Of a stretch of 64,000 nt of DNA, positions 7,286-15,510 are shown in pieces. The notes under the pieces were generated by a model. It worked only from the letters and a program-made list of their open reading frames with translations. It made no database searches and was not told the origin of the DNA. Made by a program: the position numbers and the translations under genes. The DNA comes from Oxalobacteraceae bacterium (lineage in GTDB: Bacteria; Pseudomonadota; Gammaproteobacteria; Burkholderiales; Burkholderiaceae_D), in the NCBI GenBank assembly GCA_027490725.1, contig JAIXXN010000061.1, positions 1-64,000 of the forward strand, written 5' to 3'. Positions within the stretch are counted from its first letter, which is position 1; each line of letters begins with the position of its first letter.

Positions 7286-8125
7286 ATGAACAAACTCGAA
7301 GCTTACGGCCACATCGCTGCCATGGCCATCCGTGGCGAACTGGTTTTCCCGACCAGCGTCAACGCGGCACTGCGCGTCCAGCTGGCACTGGATGATCCCG
7401 AGTGCCCGATCGATAAAGCCATCAGCCTGGTGCTGGCCGAACCGCAACTGGCGGCGCGCACCGTGGCAATCGCCAATTCCGCCATGTTCAACCGGGCCGG
7501 CGCACCGCTGATCACCAATGTGCGCGGCGCCATCATGCGCATCGGTTACCAGAATCTGTTTGCATTAGCCGCCGCCATGGTGGTGCGCTCCTTCGGCAGC
7601 CGGATCAGCGACCCGCTGCTGCGCGCCAAGGCCGAAAAGCTGTGGGACCACACGGTGGCCGTGGCAGCGCTGGCGCGCATCATTGCGCGCAAGGTGACGG
7701 GCGTGAATCCCGACACGGCGCTGTTTACTTCCATCGTGCATGAAGTGGGCGGCTTCTACCTGCTCTCGCGCGCCGACGAATTCCCCGGCCTGCTCGAAGA
7801 AGATACGGAAAACTGGCATGCCGCCAGTGAAGAGATCATTACCCGGGAAGTGCTGCGTAAGCTGTGCATTCCGGAACCGGTGGCTGAAGCCATCGAAAAT
7901 CTGCGTGACGGCTTCCTGTCGATTCCGCCGGAAACCCTGTTCGACACGCTGCTGCTGGCGAACCTGCTGACCCCGGTCAAATCGCCGCTGCAGGAACCCG
8001 TGCGCGATCTGCCACCGCATTCGGAATCGGCGATCGAACTGTTCATCGATGACGAGCAGCTGGAAGTGATGCTGGCCGAAGCCAAAATCCACGCCATCGA
8101 AATGAACGCCGCCTTGCTGGTGTAA
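7286..8125 (+). CDS. HDOD domain signalling protein
   Basis: 279 aa from the ATG at 7286; an in-frame ATG at 7268 would lie upstream of the predicted transcription start. The HDOD core contains FPTSVNAALRVQLALDDP, LAARTVAIANSAMF, a long helical segment with LWDHTVAVAALARIIARKV and ALFTSIVHEVGGFYLL. In these domains the metal-binding HD residues are degenerate, so it is presumably a non-enzymatic protein-interaction output. HDOD proteins often take part in c-di-GMP and motility circuits, and several c-di-GMP enzymes are nearby. It is convergent with the next gene. Confidence 0.88.
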   Translation: MNKLEAYGHIAAMAIRGELVFPTSVNAALRVQLALDDPECPIDKAISLVLAEPQLAARTVAIANSAMFNRAGAPLITNVRGAIMRIGYQNLFALAAAMVVRSFGSRISDPLLRAKAEKLWDHTVAVAALARIIARKVTGVNPDTALFTSIVHEVGGFYLLSRADEFPGLLEEDTENWHAASEEIITREVLRKLCIPEPVAEAIENLRDGFLSIPPETLFDTLLLANLLTPVKSPLQEPVRDLPPHSESAIELFIDDEQLEVMLAEAKIHAIEMNAALLV

Positions 8126-8135
8126 GGGTGCTCGG

Positions 8136-8165
8136 AAAATCAGGCGCACCGTGCGGCGCGCCTGA
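8136..8165 (-). terminator. Terminator of the two-TM protein gene
   Basis: On the minus strand TCAGGCGC, a 10-nt loop, GCGCCTGA and TTTTCC: an 8-bp perfect stem with a T-run, 13 nt after the stop at 8178. The stem could also stop transcripts arriving from the convergent HDOD gene. Confidence 0.7.
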
Positions 8166-8177
8166 CGGTGTCAGGTA

Positions 8178-8726
8178 CTAATCGCGCTGGCCGGACTGGC
8201 CAAGTTGATCGAGCTGATCGAGCTGATCGAGCCGGTACAGTTTGACGGCGCCATAGCACTGGTAAGTACGCCAGCCGCCCACCAGCACAAACAGCAGGCC
8301 CAGACCCAGCGACACCATATTGTCGTGCCGGTAGTGGGCTCGTACCACCTCGAGCGGGACCACTTCCTTGCCGCCCACCGACACCCCGTAGACCGGATAG
8401 AATTCGCCCTGCACCAGCGCTCCGCCGCTGCTGCCCTGCGGGTCAAACCGTACTTTCACGGGATAGCTGAGCGCATCGCGCAAGGCAGTCTGCAGGCGCT
8501 GGTCCGGATCGCCCTTCACATACAGGACAAACTGGCGCGGCTCGCCGCGCAGGCCGAAGTAGTAGCTGTCCCGCGTACTGCGCTGCCATTCCAGCCGACC
8601 GCTGGCCTGCTGCAACTGCTGCGCCGCCGGAAAGCGCCATTCGAGCAGGCCAAACAGCAATATCAGGCCGACACCCAGCAACAGAACAAAGTGCGCACCG
8701 CGCTCACTAGCGAGCCAATATCTCAT
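8178..8726 (-). CDS. Two-TM membrane protein, DUF3592-like
   Basis: 182 aa with an N-terminal membrane helix (FVLLLGVGLILLFGLLEW) and a second near residues 137-153 (MVSLGLGLLFVLVGGW). They enclose a periplasmic beta-rich domain (GLRGEPRQFVLYVKGD, KVRFDPQGSSGGALVQGEFYPVYG) of the type in DUF3592 proteins. The cytoplasmic tail ends in an LDQLDQLDQLGQ repeat encoded by three 9-bp units at 8205-8231. No function can be assigned. It is separate from the 890-aa gene transcribed in the same direction upstream (gap 69 bp) and may be co-transcribed with it. Confidence 0.6.
   Translation of the reverse strand: MRYWLASERGAHFVLLLGVGLILLFGLLEWRFPAAQQLQQASGRLEWQRSTRDSYYFGLRGEPRQFVLYVKGDPDQRLQTALRDALSYPVKVRFDPQGSSGGALVQGEFYPVYGVSVGGKEVVPLEVVRAHYRHDNMVSLGLGLLFVLVGGWRTYQCYGAVKLYRLDQLDQLDQLGQSGQRD
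8205..8231 (-). repeat. Three 9-bp tandem repeats (LDQ codons)
   Basis: TTGATCGAG, CTGATCGAG, CTGATCGAG in a row. They encode the Leu-Asp-Gln repeats at the C-terminal tail of the two-TM protein. The unit is a multiple of three, so copy-number change would alter tail length without a frameshift. Confidence 0.8.
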
Positions 8727-8795
8727 TATCGATCACGTTCAAGGCAAGGCAGCCATGATACATGGACGGGCGCGCACGGGTGATAAATCCTTGGC

Positions 8796-11468
8796 TCAGC
8801 CACGCTCCAGTAGCGCCGGCTGATCGGCCTCTGCCAGCAGCGCGTTCAGCGTCGGCGGCAAGGACTGGCGCAACAGCAGGTGGCGCAACTGCTCGGGCGC
8901 CAGCGGACGACTGAACAGATAGCCCTGCATTTCGTCGCAACCGTTGTGACGCAGGAAGGCGCGCTGCTCCTCGGTTTCCACCCCTTCGGCAATCACCCGC
9001 AGACGCAACTGGTGGGCCAGCCCAATGATGGAACTGGCAATCGCTTCATCGCCGGCATTGCTGCCCAGGTCACGCACAAACGATTTATCGATTTTCAAGG
9101 TACTGATCGGGAAGGATTTCAGCGCCGACAGACTCGAGTAACCGGTACCGAAATCGTCGATCGACAGGGAGATCCCCATCGCGCGCAATTCCGCCATCTT
9201 CGCCACGGCCTGCTGCAGATCGCGCATGATCACGCCTTCCGTCACTTCCAGCTCCAGCCATTCGGGCGCCAGACCGCTTTCCTCGAGCGCTTCGGCGACC
9301 CGCTGCACCAGCCGCTGTTCTTCGAACTGGCGTGGCGAGACGTTGACCGAAATCCGCAGTGGCGACAGGCCGGCATCCTGCCAGGCCTGATTCTGCTGGC
9401 AGGCCGTCTTGAGTACCCATTCGCCCAGTGCGAAGATAATCCCGCTTTCCTCGGCCAGCGGAATGAAACGGTCCGGCCCCAGCAGACCATATTCCGGATG
9501 CGCCCAGCGCACCAGCGCTTCCACCCCGAAAATATGGCCGGTGCGCAGATCCACCTTAGGCTGATACACCAGCTGGAACTGTCCTTCGTCGACAGCATTG
9601 CGCAAGCCTTCCAGCATATGCAGCTTGCGCTCGATGCTGGAATTCATTTCGCGGGTATAGAACTGGCAGTTATTTTTACCGGTATCTTTGGCGCGGTACA
9701 TGGCCGTGTCCGCATGCATCAGCAGCGTTTCGGCATCGGCACCGTCGTGCGGATACACCGCCACCCCGATACTGCAGCTGACCTGCACCTCCTGATCGCA
9801 CAGCAGCATCGACTCCAGTACCGCCTCGCGCACCCGCTCCAGCACCGGCGCCGCTTCGATGCCATGGTTTTCATTGAGCAGCAGGACAAATTCGTCACCA
9901 CCGAAACGCCCCACCACATCGCCGGCGCGCAGACAGCCGGCCATCCGCTCAGCAACTATTTTCAGCAGTTCATCCCCGGCATTGTGGCCCAGACTGTCGT
10001 TCACCAGCTTGAAGCCGTCGAGATCGATAAACGCCACCAGCAGCGCCGTGCCCTGCCGGTGCGCCTGTGCGATGGCCTGCTCCAGCCGCGCGCCCAGCAT
10101 GCTGCGATTCGGCAGACCCGTCAGCGTGTCGTGGTGCGCCAGATGGGCCATGCGCTCTTCATCGAGCTTGCGTTCACTGATATCGCGCACAATCGCCACC
10201 ACGCCGCCTTCGACCGCCACCATCTGCTGATGCAGCCAGCGTCCCTTCAGCTGCGGCGCGCTGTTTTCCCATTCCTGTTCGTGCACCCCGCCCACCAGCA
10301 TCACCCGCACCATGCTGTCGAACATGCCATTGCTACGTGCTTGCGGCGACCAGCCACACAAGGTCATGCCACGCAGGGCTTCCTTGCTGAAACCGACCAT
10401 TTTCTCGGCGCGTGAATTACTATCGAAGAAGGCGAAGTCACTGATCGCACCGCTCGCGTCATAGAGCGCACGCAGCACGAAGAAGGCATCCAGACTGGCC
10501 GCCGTTGCGGCTGCATAGGTTTCCTGCGCGCGTCGCACATGGGTGCGGTGGCGGGCGCCCTGCCAGGCCCACAGGCACAGCAAGCCACTGCCCAGCATCA
10601 GTACCGCGCTGGCGATGCCGGCCTGCCAGAGTTTCTCTTTACGCTGGCGTTCGAAACCTGCCATGGCTTCCTGCTCGGACAATCCCACCACCACATTTAA
10701 GGCCACCCCGTTCAGCACCCTGGTATCGCTGTAGCGGTCGACCCCGTCGATGTGACGGAACTGCTGTGCCGTCAGACGCTGGCCAAAACTCAGGCGATCG
10801 CCGGTGCGTAAAGCACGTACCACACCATCCGCCCCCACCAGCGCCAGCATGCCCAGTTCGCCCAGCCGGCTACGTTCGTAGCTGCTGGTGAAATAGGCCG
10901 GATCCGTTTCGACAATCACGATGCCGGCGAAGTTGCCCAGTGCATCGTCAAGCCGGCGGGTAAAGTGCACATGCCACTCGCTATTGGCGGCATCGCGCGT
11001 CACCGGACTGACATAGGTGCTGCCGCTATCACGTTCGCGGTGCGTCGTGAAATAGCTCTGATCGGCGACCGAGATCGGCATGGCACGGGGACGGCTAGCC
11101 ACCACCTGCCCATTCCGGTCGACGATGCTGATATTGAACACCACGCCCGGTGGCAGCAAACCTACCCGTTCGAGCTCGGCGAACGCACCGAGGGCGCCTT
11201 TGCGCTCGACGGCATACTTCACCACCCGCAAGGTCTGGTCTATCCCGTCCAGACTGCGCGAGACCTGCGCTTCATAGGTGCCCATCAGTTCGCGCAGCGA
11301 ATCGCTGACGGCTTCCTCGGCATGCACCCGTTCGCCATTAATTTCATGCAGCGTCACCAGCCAGATCGCCACCAGCAGCAAGCCGGCAAACAGCGGCAGC
11401 GCCAGATAGGTATCCAGACCACGTCGCCACCACGGCCGGCGGCGCGAGAACAGAGACTGGCGCATCAT
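8796..11468 (-). CDS. CACHE-PAS-GGDEF-EAL c-di-GMP enzyme
   Basis: 890 aa. TM1 is at about 21-40, a periplasmic double-CACHE-type sensor at about 42-278 (VVFNISIVDRNGQVVAS, ADQSYFTTHRERDSG) and TM2 at about 281-303. A PAS domain spans about 320-435. The GGDEF domain has an intact GGDEF (523-527) and inhibitory site RAGD (514-517). The EAL domain has EALVRW (650-655), the T/E motif LEVTEG and DDFGTGYSS (771-779). Both domains look catalytically complete, so the protein could make and degrade c-di-GMP, with the balance set by a periplasmic ligand. It overlaps the upstream binding-protein gene by 4 nt (ATGA), so the two are translationally coupled. It is the last gene of a porin, binding protein, c-di-GMP operon. 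Confidence 0.95.
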   Translation of the reverse strand: MMRQSLFSRRRPWWRRGLDTYLALPLFAGLLLVAIWLVTLHEINGERVHAEEAVSDSLRELMGTYEAQVSRSLDGIDQTLRVVKYAVERKGALGAFAELERVGLLPPGVVFNISIVDRNGQVVASRPRAMPISVADQSYFTTHRERDSGSTYVSPVTRDAANSEWHVHFTRRLDDALGNFAGIVIVETDPAYFTSSYERSRLGELGMLALVGADGVVRALRTGDRLSFGQRLTAQQFRHIDGVDRYSDTRVLNGVALNVVVGLSEQEAMAGFERQRKEKLWQAGIASAVLMLGSGLLCLWAWQGARHRTHVRRAQETYAAATAASLDAFFVLRALYDASGAISDFAFFDSNSRAEKMVGFSKEALRGMTLCGWSPQARSNGMFDSMVRVMLVGGVHEQEWENSAPQLKGRWLHQQMVAVEGGVVAIVRDISERKLDEERMAHLAHHDTLTGLPNRSMLGARLEQAIAQAHRQGTALLVAFIDLDGFKLVNDSLGHNAGDELLKIVAERMAGCLRAGDVVGRFGGDEFVLLLNENHGIEAAPVLERVREAVLESMLLCDQEVQVSCSIGVAVYPHDGADAETLLMHADTAMYRAKDTGKNNCQFYTREMNSSIERKLHMLEGLRNAVDEGQFQLVYQPKVDLRTGHIFGVEALVRWAHPEYGLLGPDRFIPLAEESGIIFALGEWVLKTACQQNQAWQDAGLSPLRISVNVSPRQFEEQRLVQRVAEALEESGLAPEWLELEVTEGVIMRDLQQAVAKMAELRAMGISLSIDDFGTGYSSLSALKSFPISTLKIDKSFVRDLGSNAGDEAIASSIIGLAHQLRLRVIAEGVETEEQRAFLRHNGCDEMQGYLFSRPLAPEQLRHLLLRQSLPPTLNALLAEADQPALLERG

Positions 11469-11914
11469 CGCGGCACCAGCACGGTTTTGACGCTGGCATC
11501 GAGTGCACTGCGTTCGAGGTAGGCGATCATGGTGGGATTGTCGGCCACCAGCTTGCGGATTAGCGCGACGGAACTGAGTTCGCGCGGCGGCTGGCCACGA
11601 CCGGTAAACACCATGCGGGTCCAGTAAGCCTTCATCAGCGCCGGCGACTTGCCGGCCACCCGCAGATAGAAATCATTGCGCAGCGGATGGCCGACCGGCA
11701 GGTCGAGCGGCTGGACTTCCTCGCCACCGGGCAAACTGCCGCTGCGGGCCAGGAATATATCGGCCACCTGTTCGCTCGTCAGTGCCACCACCGGACTACG
11801 GGCCGACATGATCACGACCAGTTCGGCAGCATTCACGCCCACGCTGAGCAGAAGCAAGTGCAGAAACAGCAGACTAAACGCGCCAGCGCGGCATAAACCC
11901 CAGAAATGTGCCAT
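11465..11914 (-). CDS. Periplasmic phosphate-binding-like protein (small PBP domain)
   Basis: 149 aa with a signal peptide (hydrophobic core to about residue 28, cleavage near VNAA). The mature domain resembles half of a PstS-like substrate-binding protein (ELVVIMSARSPVVALTSEQVADIFL, then ELSSVALIRKLVADNPTMIAYLERS). It lacks the second lobe expected in full transport proteins, and no ABC permease or ATPase is near. A sensory role is more likely than transport: it may bind an anion and contact the CACHE domain of the co-encoded GGDEF-EAL protein (inference). GAGG precedes the ATG. Confidence 0.75.
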   Translation of the reverse strand: MAHFWGLCRAGAFSLLFLHLLLLSVGVNAAELVVIMSARSPVVALTSEQVADIFLARSGSLPGGEEVQPLDLPVGHPLRNDFYLRVAGKSPALMKAYWTRMVFTGRGQPPRELSSVALIRKLVADNPTMIAYLERSALDASVKTVLVPR

Positions 11915-11925
11915 GGTCGACCTCG

Positions 11926-13173
11926 TCAGAACACAAAGTCGACGGCTACGCTGAGCACGCCGATCGCATGGCCGGCGAGAAACCCCGGCTGCGTGTTGAC
12001 CAGGGTGCCGCGCGAACCGCTCACGACCATCAGCCGCTCGTACTGCAGTTTAACGGCGCTGTTGCTGGCCACATCCCAGCGCAGGCCAGCCGTGAGACTA
12101 TGCTGATGAGGAACCGATGACAGCAGATAATTCAAGCCGGCATTCATGCGCAGACCCGCCGCACGGCTCAGGGCATCGCGTCCGGTCAGCTGCGGCCCGG
12201 TCGTGCTGGTGACGGAATGGGGCCGGGCCGCCGCGTAGCCCAGATACGGGGTCCAGTCGCCATAGCGCAGCCCGCCGCTCAGGTAGCCGCCACTGCGATG
12301 TCCCAGCAGCGAATGGCTGATCAAACTGGCCACCTCGGCGTTGACAAACCAATCGCAGCTATCGTAACTGATCCCCAGCGCCACTGCGCTGGTGCGGGCG
12401 TCGTCGATCGCATAGCGCTGCGCCAGTGCGGCACCATCCGGGCCCGACTGACGCAAGGCCGTGAACAACTCGGCGGCCAGATTAGCCGAGACGCGGGTAC
12501 TCATGGCGCTCAGCCGCAGCGTCAGCGGGCCGCTAGTGGCCGTGTGCGACAGACCCGTCATGGCTTGCGCCTTGGCGCGCACCTGCGGCTGGATGGCGCG
12601 ATCGGCGTGGCCATAGAATAGCTGCGTGACATGACTGAGATCGCCACTAGTCCAGCGGTAGCTGGCATCAACGCCATCGCTACTGGTGAGCGGAATGGCG
12701 GTGTATAGCTCCACCGGCGGGCGCACCCACGGCAAGGCATAGCCGGCTTTACGGTAGTCGCCCACTAGTAGTAGTGGTAGCGCAATGCGTCCGAGACGCA
12801 GGTTCAAATCCGGACTCAGCTGGTATTTCAGATTGGCCCACTCCACCTGTGGCGCATAGCCATTTAGCAGCCCACGCTCGGACACCAGTTGCACCACGGC
12901 CGACCATTGCGGCGCCAGGCGCCAGTCGGCCTGCAGTCCCAGTCGGCTATCCACCTCGGCACTCCAGGCACCACTGGCACCGGCCGCACCGGCATTGAAG
13001 GCACCGGCACTGAAATCGGCCTGCCGTTCATTGCTATGCACATAAGCGAGCGTGCCAAAGCCGCTGAGGCGCACGCCGGACGGCGACAGCTCGTCGGCGC
13101 GCACCATGGTGGCAACGACGAGCAAGCACAGCAGCGCCGCAGCGCGGCGCAGGGAATCAACGGCAAATGGCAT
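11926..13173 (-). CDS. Porin-like outer-membrane protein
   Basis: 415 aa with a signal peptide (RRAAALLCLLVVATMVRADE). It begins with the porin-like opening VRLSGFGTLAYVHSNE and continues with repeated amphipathic strands (VDSRLGLQADWRLAPQWSAVVQLV, DLNLRLGRIALPLLLVGDYR). The protein ends in VDFVF with the terminal Phe recognised by the BAM machinery. It fits the family of porins paired with a small PstS-like protein and a signalling enzyme. It is the first gene of the operon, with 11 bp to the next gene. The substrate is unknown. Confidence 0.8.
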   Translation of the reverse strand: MPFAVDSLRRAAALLCLLVVATMVRADELSPSGVRLSGFGTLAYVHSNERQADFSAGAFNAGAAGASGAWSAEVDSRLGLQADWRLAPQWSAVVQLVSERGLLNGYAPQVEWANLKYQLSPDLNLRLGRIALPLLLVGDYRKAGYALPWVRPPVELYTAIPLTSSDGVDASYRWTSGDLSHVTQLFYGHADRAIQPQVRAKAQAMTGLSHTATSGPLTLRLSAMSTRVSANLAAELFTALRQSGPDGAALAQRYAIDDARTSAVALGISYDSCDWFVNAEVASLISHSLLGHRSGGYLSGGLRYGDWTPYLGYAAARPHSVTSTTGPQLTGRDALSRAAGLRMNAGLNYLLSSVPHQHSLTAGLRWDVASNSAVKLQYERLMVVSGSRGTLVNTQPGFLAGHAIGVLSVAVDFVF

Positions 13174-13537
13174 GCAAAGTCCAGAAAGGGGAAAGCGTGG
13201 CGGCCAGCCGGGAACGGCCAGCCAAACAGCTCAGCGGGGCGGGCCGGAGGCCACTTGCCGCGCGCGGGAAAAAACCGGAAGGCGCACTCTATACTTCTTT
13301 AGAGCAACTGTCGATGAATTAGAGCAAGCTACCAAAAATCATAGACGGCATGGGCAAAAAACTGGTTTTAAGCTGAACAAATGCATTATTTTTCGCTGCG
13401 TACTAATAGATTTAATCAATTACATCGATAAATAATCATATTTATCAATTTTTTGCCAAATTCTGTACAATAGTTTGGAGTCGTTAATTTCCTTAAATCA
13501 ATTACCAGATCTAGCGCGCCTAGCCACAGGAGTCACC
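13174..13537. other. Divergent intergenic region, AT-rich to the right
   Basis: This 364-bp stretch separates the leftward porin operon from the rightward chemoreceptor. The left part is GC-rich, while about 13300-13500 is markedly AT-rich, suggesting promoters or a nucleoid-protein binding site. TACAAT at 13466-13471 is a candidate -10 for the chemoreceptor, but no good -35 is at the right distance, and I found no flagellar sigma-28 promoter. No ORF or stable RNA is evident. Confidence 0.5.
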
Positions 13538-15148
13538 ATGCAATTCCATCAATTGAAAATTTCGCACCGGCTGGTGCTGGGCTTCGGCGTGCTACTCATG
13601 CTGACCTGCATTCTTTGCGGACTGGCCTACTTCCGGGTGCACCAGATCAACGACGATCTGCGCGTGCTGCTCGAGGATCGCTATCCGAAAATCGTCGCCT
13701 TGCATGACATCAAGGACACCCTCAACCATAGCAACGTCAACCTGATGGCGCTGGCACTGGAACAGGACCCCGCTGCGCGCACCAGCACCGAGCGCCAGTT
13801 GCAGGACGACGGCACCCTGATCGCTAAGCGGATGGGCGAGCTGGACCACGTAGTGCATCTACCCAAGGGACGCCTCGTCCTGGCACAGCTGCAGCAACAC
13901 CATAGCGCCTATCTGCAACAGCGTGGCCGCTTCATCGCGCTGGTCGATGCAGAAGACAAAGAGGCGGCACTCAGCTTGCTACTGGGCGATCTACGCGCCG
14001 CGCAGCTACGCTATTTCTCTGCGCTGGAACAACTGATCAGCTTCCAGACCGAGCTCATGGCCGAAACTGCCGCGCAGACCGAAGACGAGACTGCCAACAC
14101 CGCCAGCATGCTGATTGTGCTGGGTCTGTGCACCCTGCTATCCGGTGCCAGCATCGCCTTCGTGATTGCCCGCTCGATTACCGCCCCCCTGACGCGTGCC
14201 ATCCGGCTGGCCGCCAAAATTGCCGACGGCGACCTGACCACGCAGATCGATGCGCGCGGCAAAGACGAGACCAGCCAGCTGCTGCAGGCACTGCAAACCA
14301 TGAGCGAACAGCTGTCCGGCATCGTGCGCCGGGTGGAACACAACAGCAGCCAGATCGCTCTAAGTGCCCGGGAGATTGCGGCAGGCAACCTGAACCTGTC
14401 TTCGCGCACTGAACAGCAAGCGGCAGCACTGCAAGAGTCCGCCGCATCGCTGGAGTCGGTGGTGCATGCCGCACACCAGAGCGCGGAGCATGCCCGCGCG
14501 GCCCATCAATTGGCCGAACAGACCGCCCACGCCGCCCACCATGGCGGCCGTGCAGTAGAACAACTGGTCAGCCAGATGGCCATCATCAATCAGGTATCAC
14601 ATCAGATCGCCGATATTACCGGTGCCATCGACAGCATCGCCTTCCAGACCAATATTCTGGCCCTGAACGCGGCGGTGGAAGCGGCTCGCGCTGGCGAGCA
14701 GGGGCGCGGCTTCGCCGTGGTGGCCACGGAAGTGCGCACGCTGGCCCAGCGTGCGGCCGCGGCGGCCAAGGATATCCGCAAGCTGAGCGCCAACGCCAGC
14801 GACCGGATTGCCGATGGCGTGGTCATGGTGGAACGCACCGGCAGCGGCATCGCGGACATCGAACGCAAGGTGCAATCCGTCAGTGCGGTGATGGGCAACA
14901 TTCTTGATGCCAGCCTGGCGCAAAGCAGCGGTCTGGACCAGATTCAGCAGGCTATCAACGAAATCGATCTGGTAACCCAGCAAAACGCAGCACTGGTCGA
15001 ACAGGCTGCTGCCGCGGCTGCCTCTATGCAGGAACAAGGGTTCGAACTGGTGCAGGCGGTCGGGGTGTTTCAGCTGCCCCGGCAAGGCAGCCGTGACACG
15101 CCCGCAGGCACGTTGCGCCGGCCTGTAGCGGCAATGGCGCTGACCTGA
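13538..15148 (+). CDS. Methyl-accepting chemotaxis protein
   Basis: The start at 13538 follows AGGAG by 5 nt; the longer frame has none. The 536-aa protein has TM1 at about 12-35, a periplasmic four-helix-bundle sensor (about 36-190) and TM2 at about 191-213. A HAMP domain follows (LTRAIRLAAKIADGDLTTQI). The signalling domain has the highly conserved hairpin tip AFQTNILALNAAVEAARAGE and VVATEVRTLAQR. No C-terminal CheR-tethering pentapeptide is seen (it ends GTLRRPVAAMALT). It relays an unknown ligand to CheA/CheW. There are no other che genes nearby. Confidence 0.95.
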   Translation: MQFHQLKISHRLVLGFGVLLMLTCILCGLAYFRVHQINDDLRVLLEDRYPKIVALHDIKDTLNHSNVNLMALALEQDPAARTSTERQLQDDGTLIAKRMGELDHVVHLPKGRLVLAQLQQHHSAYLQQRGRFIALVDAEDKEAALSLLLGDLRAAQLRYFSALEQLISFQTELMAETAAQTEDETANTASMLIVLGLCTLLSGASIAFVIARSITAPLTRAIRLAAKIADGDLTTQIDARGKDETSQLLQALQTMSEQLSGIVRRVEHNSSQIALSAREIAAGNLNLSSRTEQQAAALQESAASLESVVHAAHQSAEHARAAHQLAEQTAHAAHHGGRAVEQLVSQMAIINQVSHQIADITGAIDSIAFQTNILALNAAVEAARAGEQGRGFAVVATEVRTLAQRAAAAAKDIRKLSANASDRIADGVVMVERTGSGIADIERKVQSVSAVMGNILDASLAQSSGLDQIQQAINEIDLVTQQNAALVEQAAAAAASMQEQGFELVQAVGVFQLPRQGSRDTPAGTLRRPVAAMALT

Positions 15149-15217
15149 GCGAGTGGCGCGCAGTGTGCTGAGAAAGGCGAGCGGCGCGCTACTGCGATCA
15201 CACTGGCCGCTGCGGAG

Positions 15218-15243
15218 CTGCCGTGCGGCGGCGCGCACGGCAG
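15218..15243. terminator. Possible bidirectional terminator hairpin
   Basis: CTGCCGTGC and GCACGGCAG form a perfect 9-bp stem between the convergent chemoreceptor gene and the XRE gene. The following ACTTTAC is only weakly T-rich, so termination strength is uncertain. Confidence 0.4.
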
Positions 15244-15249
15244 ACTTTA

Positions 15250-15510
15250 CTAATGGGTCAGAACGCCGCTAGACTGGCGCCGTTTTAATTCGGCAATCGG
15301 GGTACCAAAGGCTTCGTGCACGCGCAACAGCACTTCGGCGCTCACTTCCGCCCGTCCATGACGGATTTTGCTGATGCTCGACGGCGCCAGTTGCAAAAGC
15401 CGGCTCAGTTCGGCGTCATTCTTCAATTGCTGCTCACGGATAACACTGTCCAGAAAACCATTCGGATAGTTTTCCGGCAAGGCGCCACGCCCACGGGGTA
15501 CTTTCATCAT
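15250..15510 (-). CDS. Small XRE-type helix-turn-helix protein
   Basis: 86 aa. Residues about 22-78 form a lambda-repressor-like HTH (LDSVIREQQLKNDAELSRLL, APSSISKIRHGRAEVSAEVLLRVHE). No other domain is present. GGAGAG lies upstream, and the start codon overlaps the stop of the upstream HD-GYP gene (15507-15510), implying translational coupling. It probably binds DNA as a dimer. Pairing with an HD-GYP response regulator suggests an output or feedback role, but the targets are unknown. Confidence 0.8.
   Translation of the reverse strand: MMKVPRGRGALPENYPNGFLDSVIREQQLKNDAELSRLLQLAPSSISKIRHGRAEVSAEVLLRVHEAFGTPIAELKRRQSSGVLTH

Noticed and set aside
8205..8220. TTGATCGAGCTGATCGA as an FNR-type box
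   Set aside because: The second half is not ATCAA at the required spacing; it is part of 9-bp coding repeats.
8880..10415. Long open frame of 511 codons opposite the GGDEF-EAL gene
   Set aside because: Shadow of a clear GGDEF-EAL protein with intact motifs; the antisense product has no recognisable domain.
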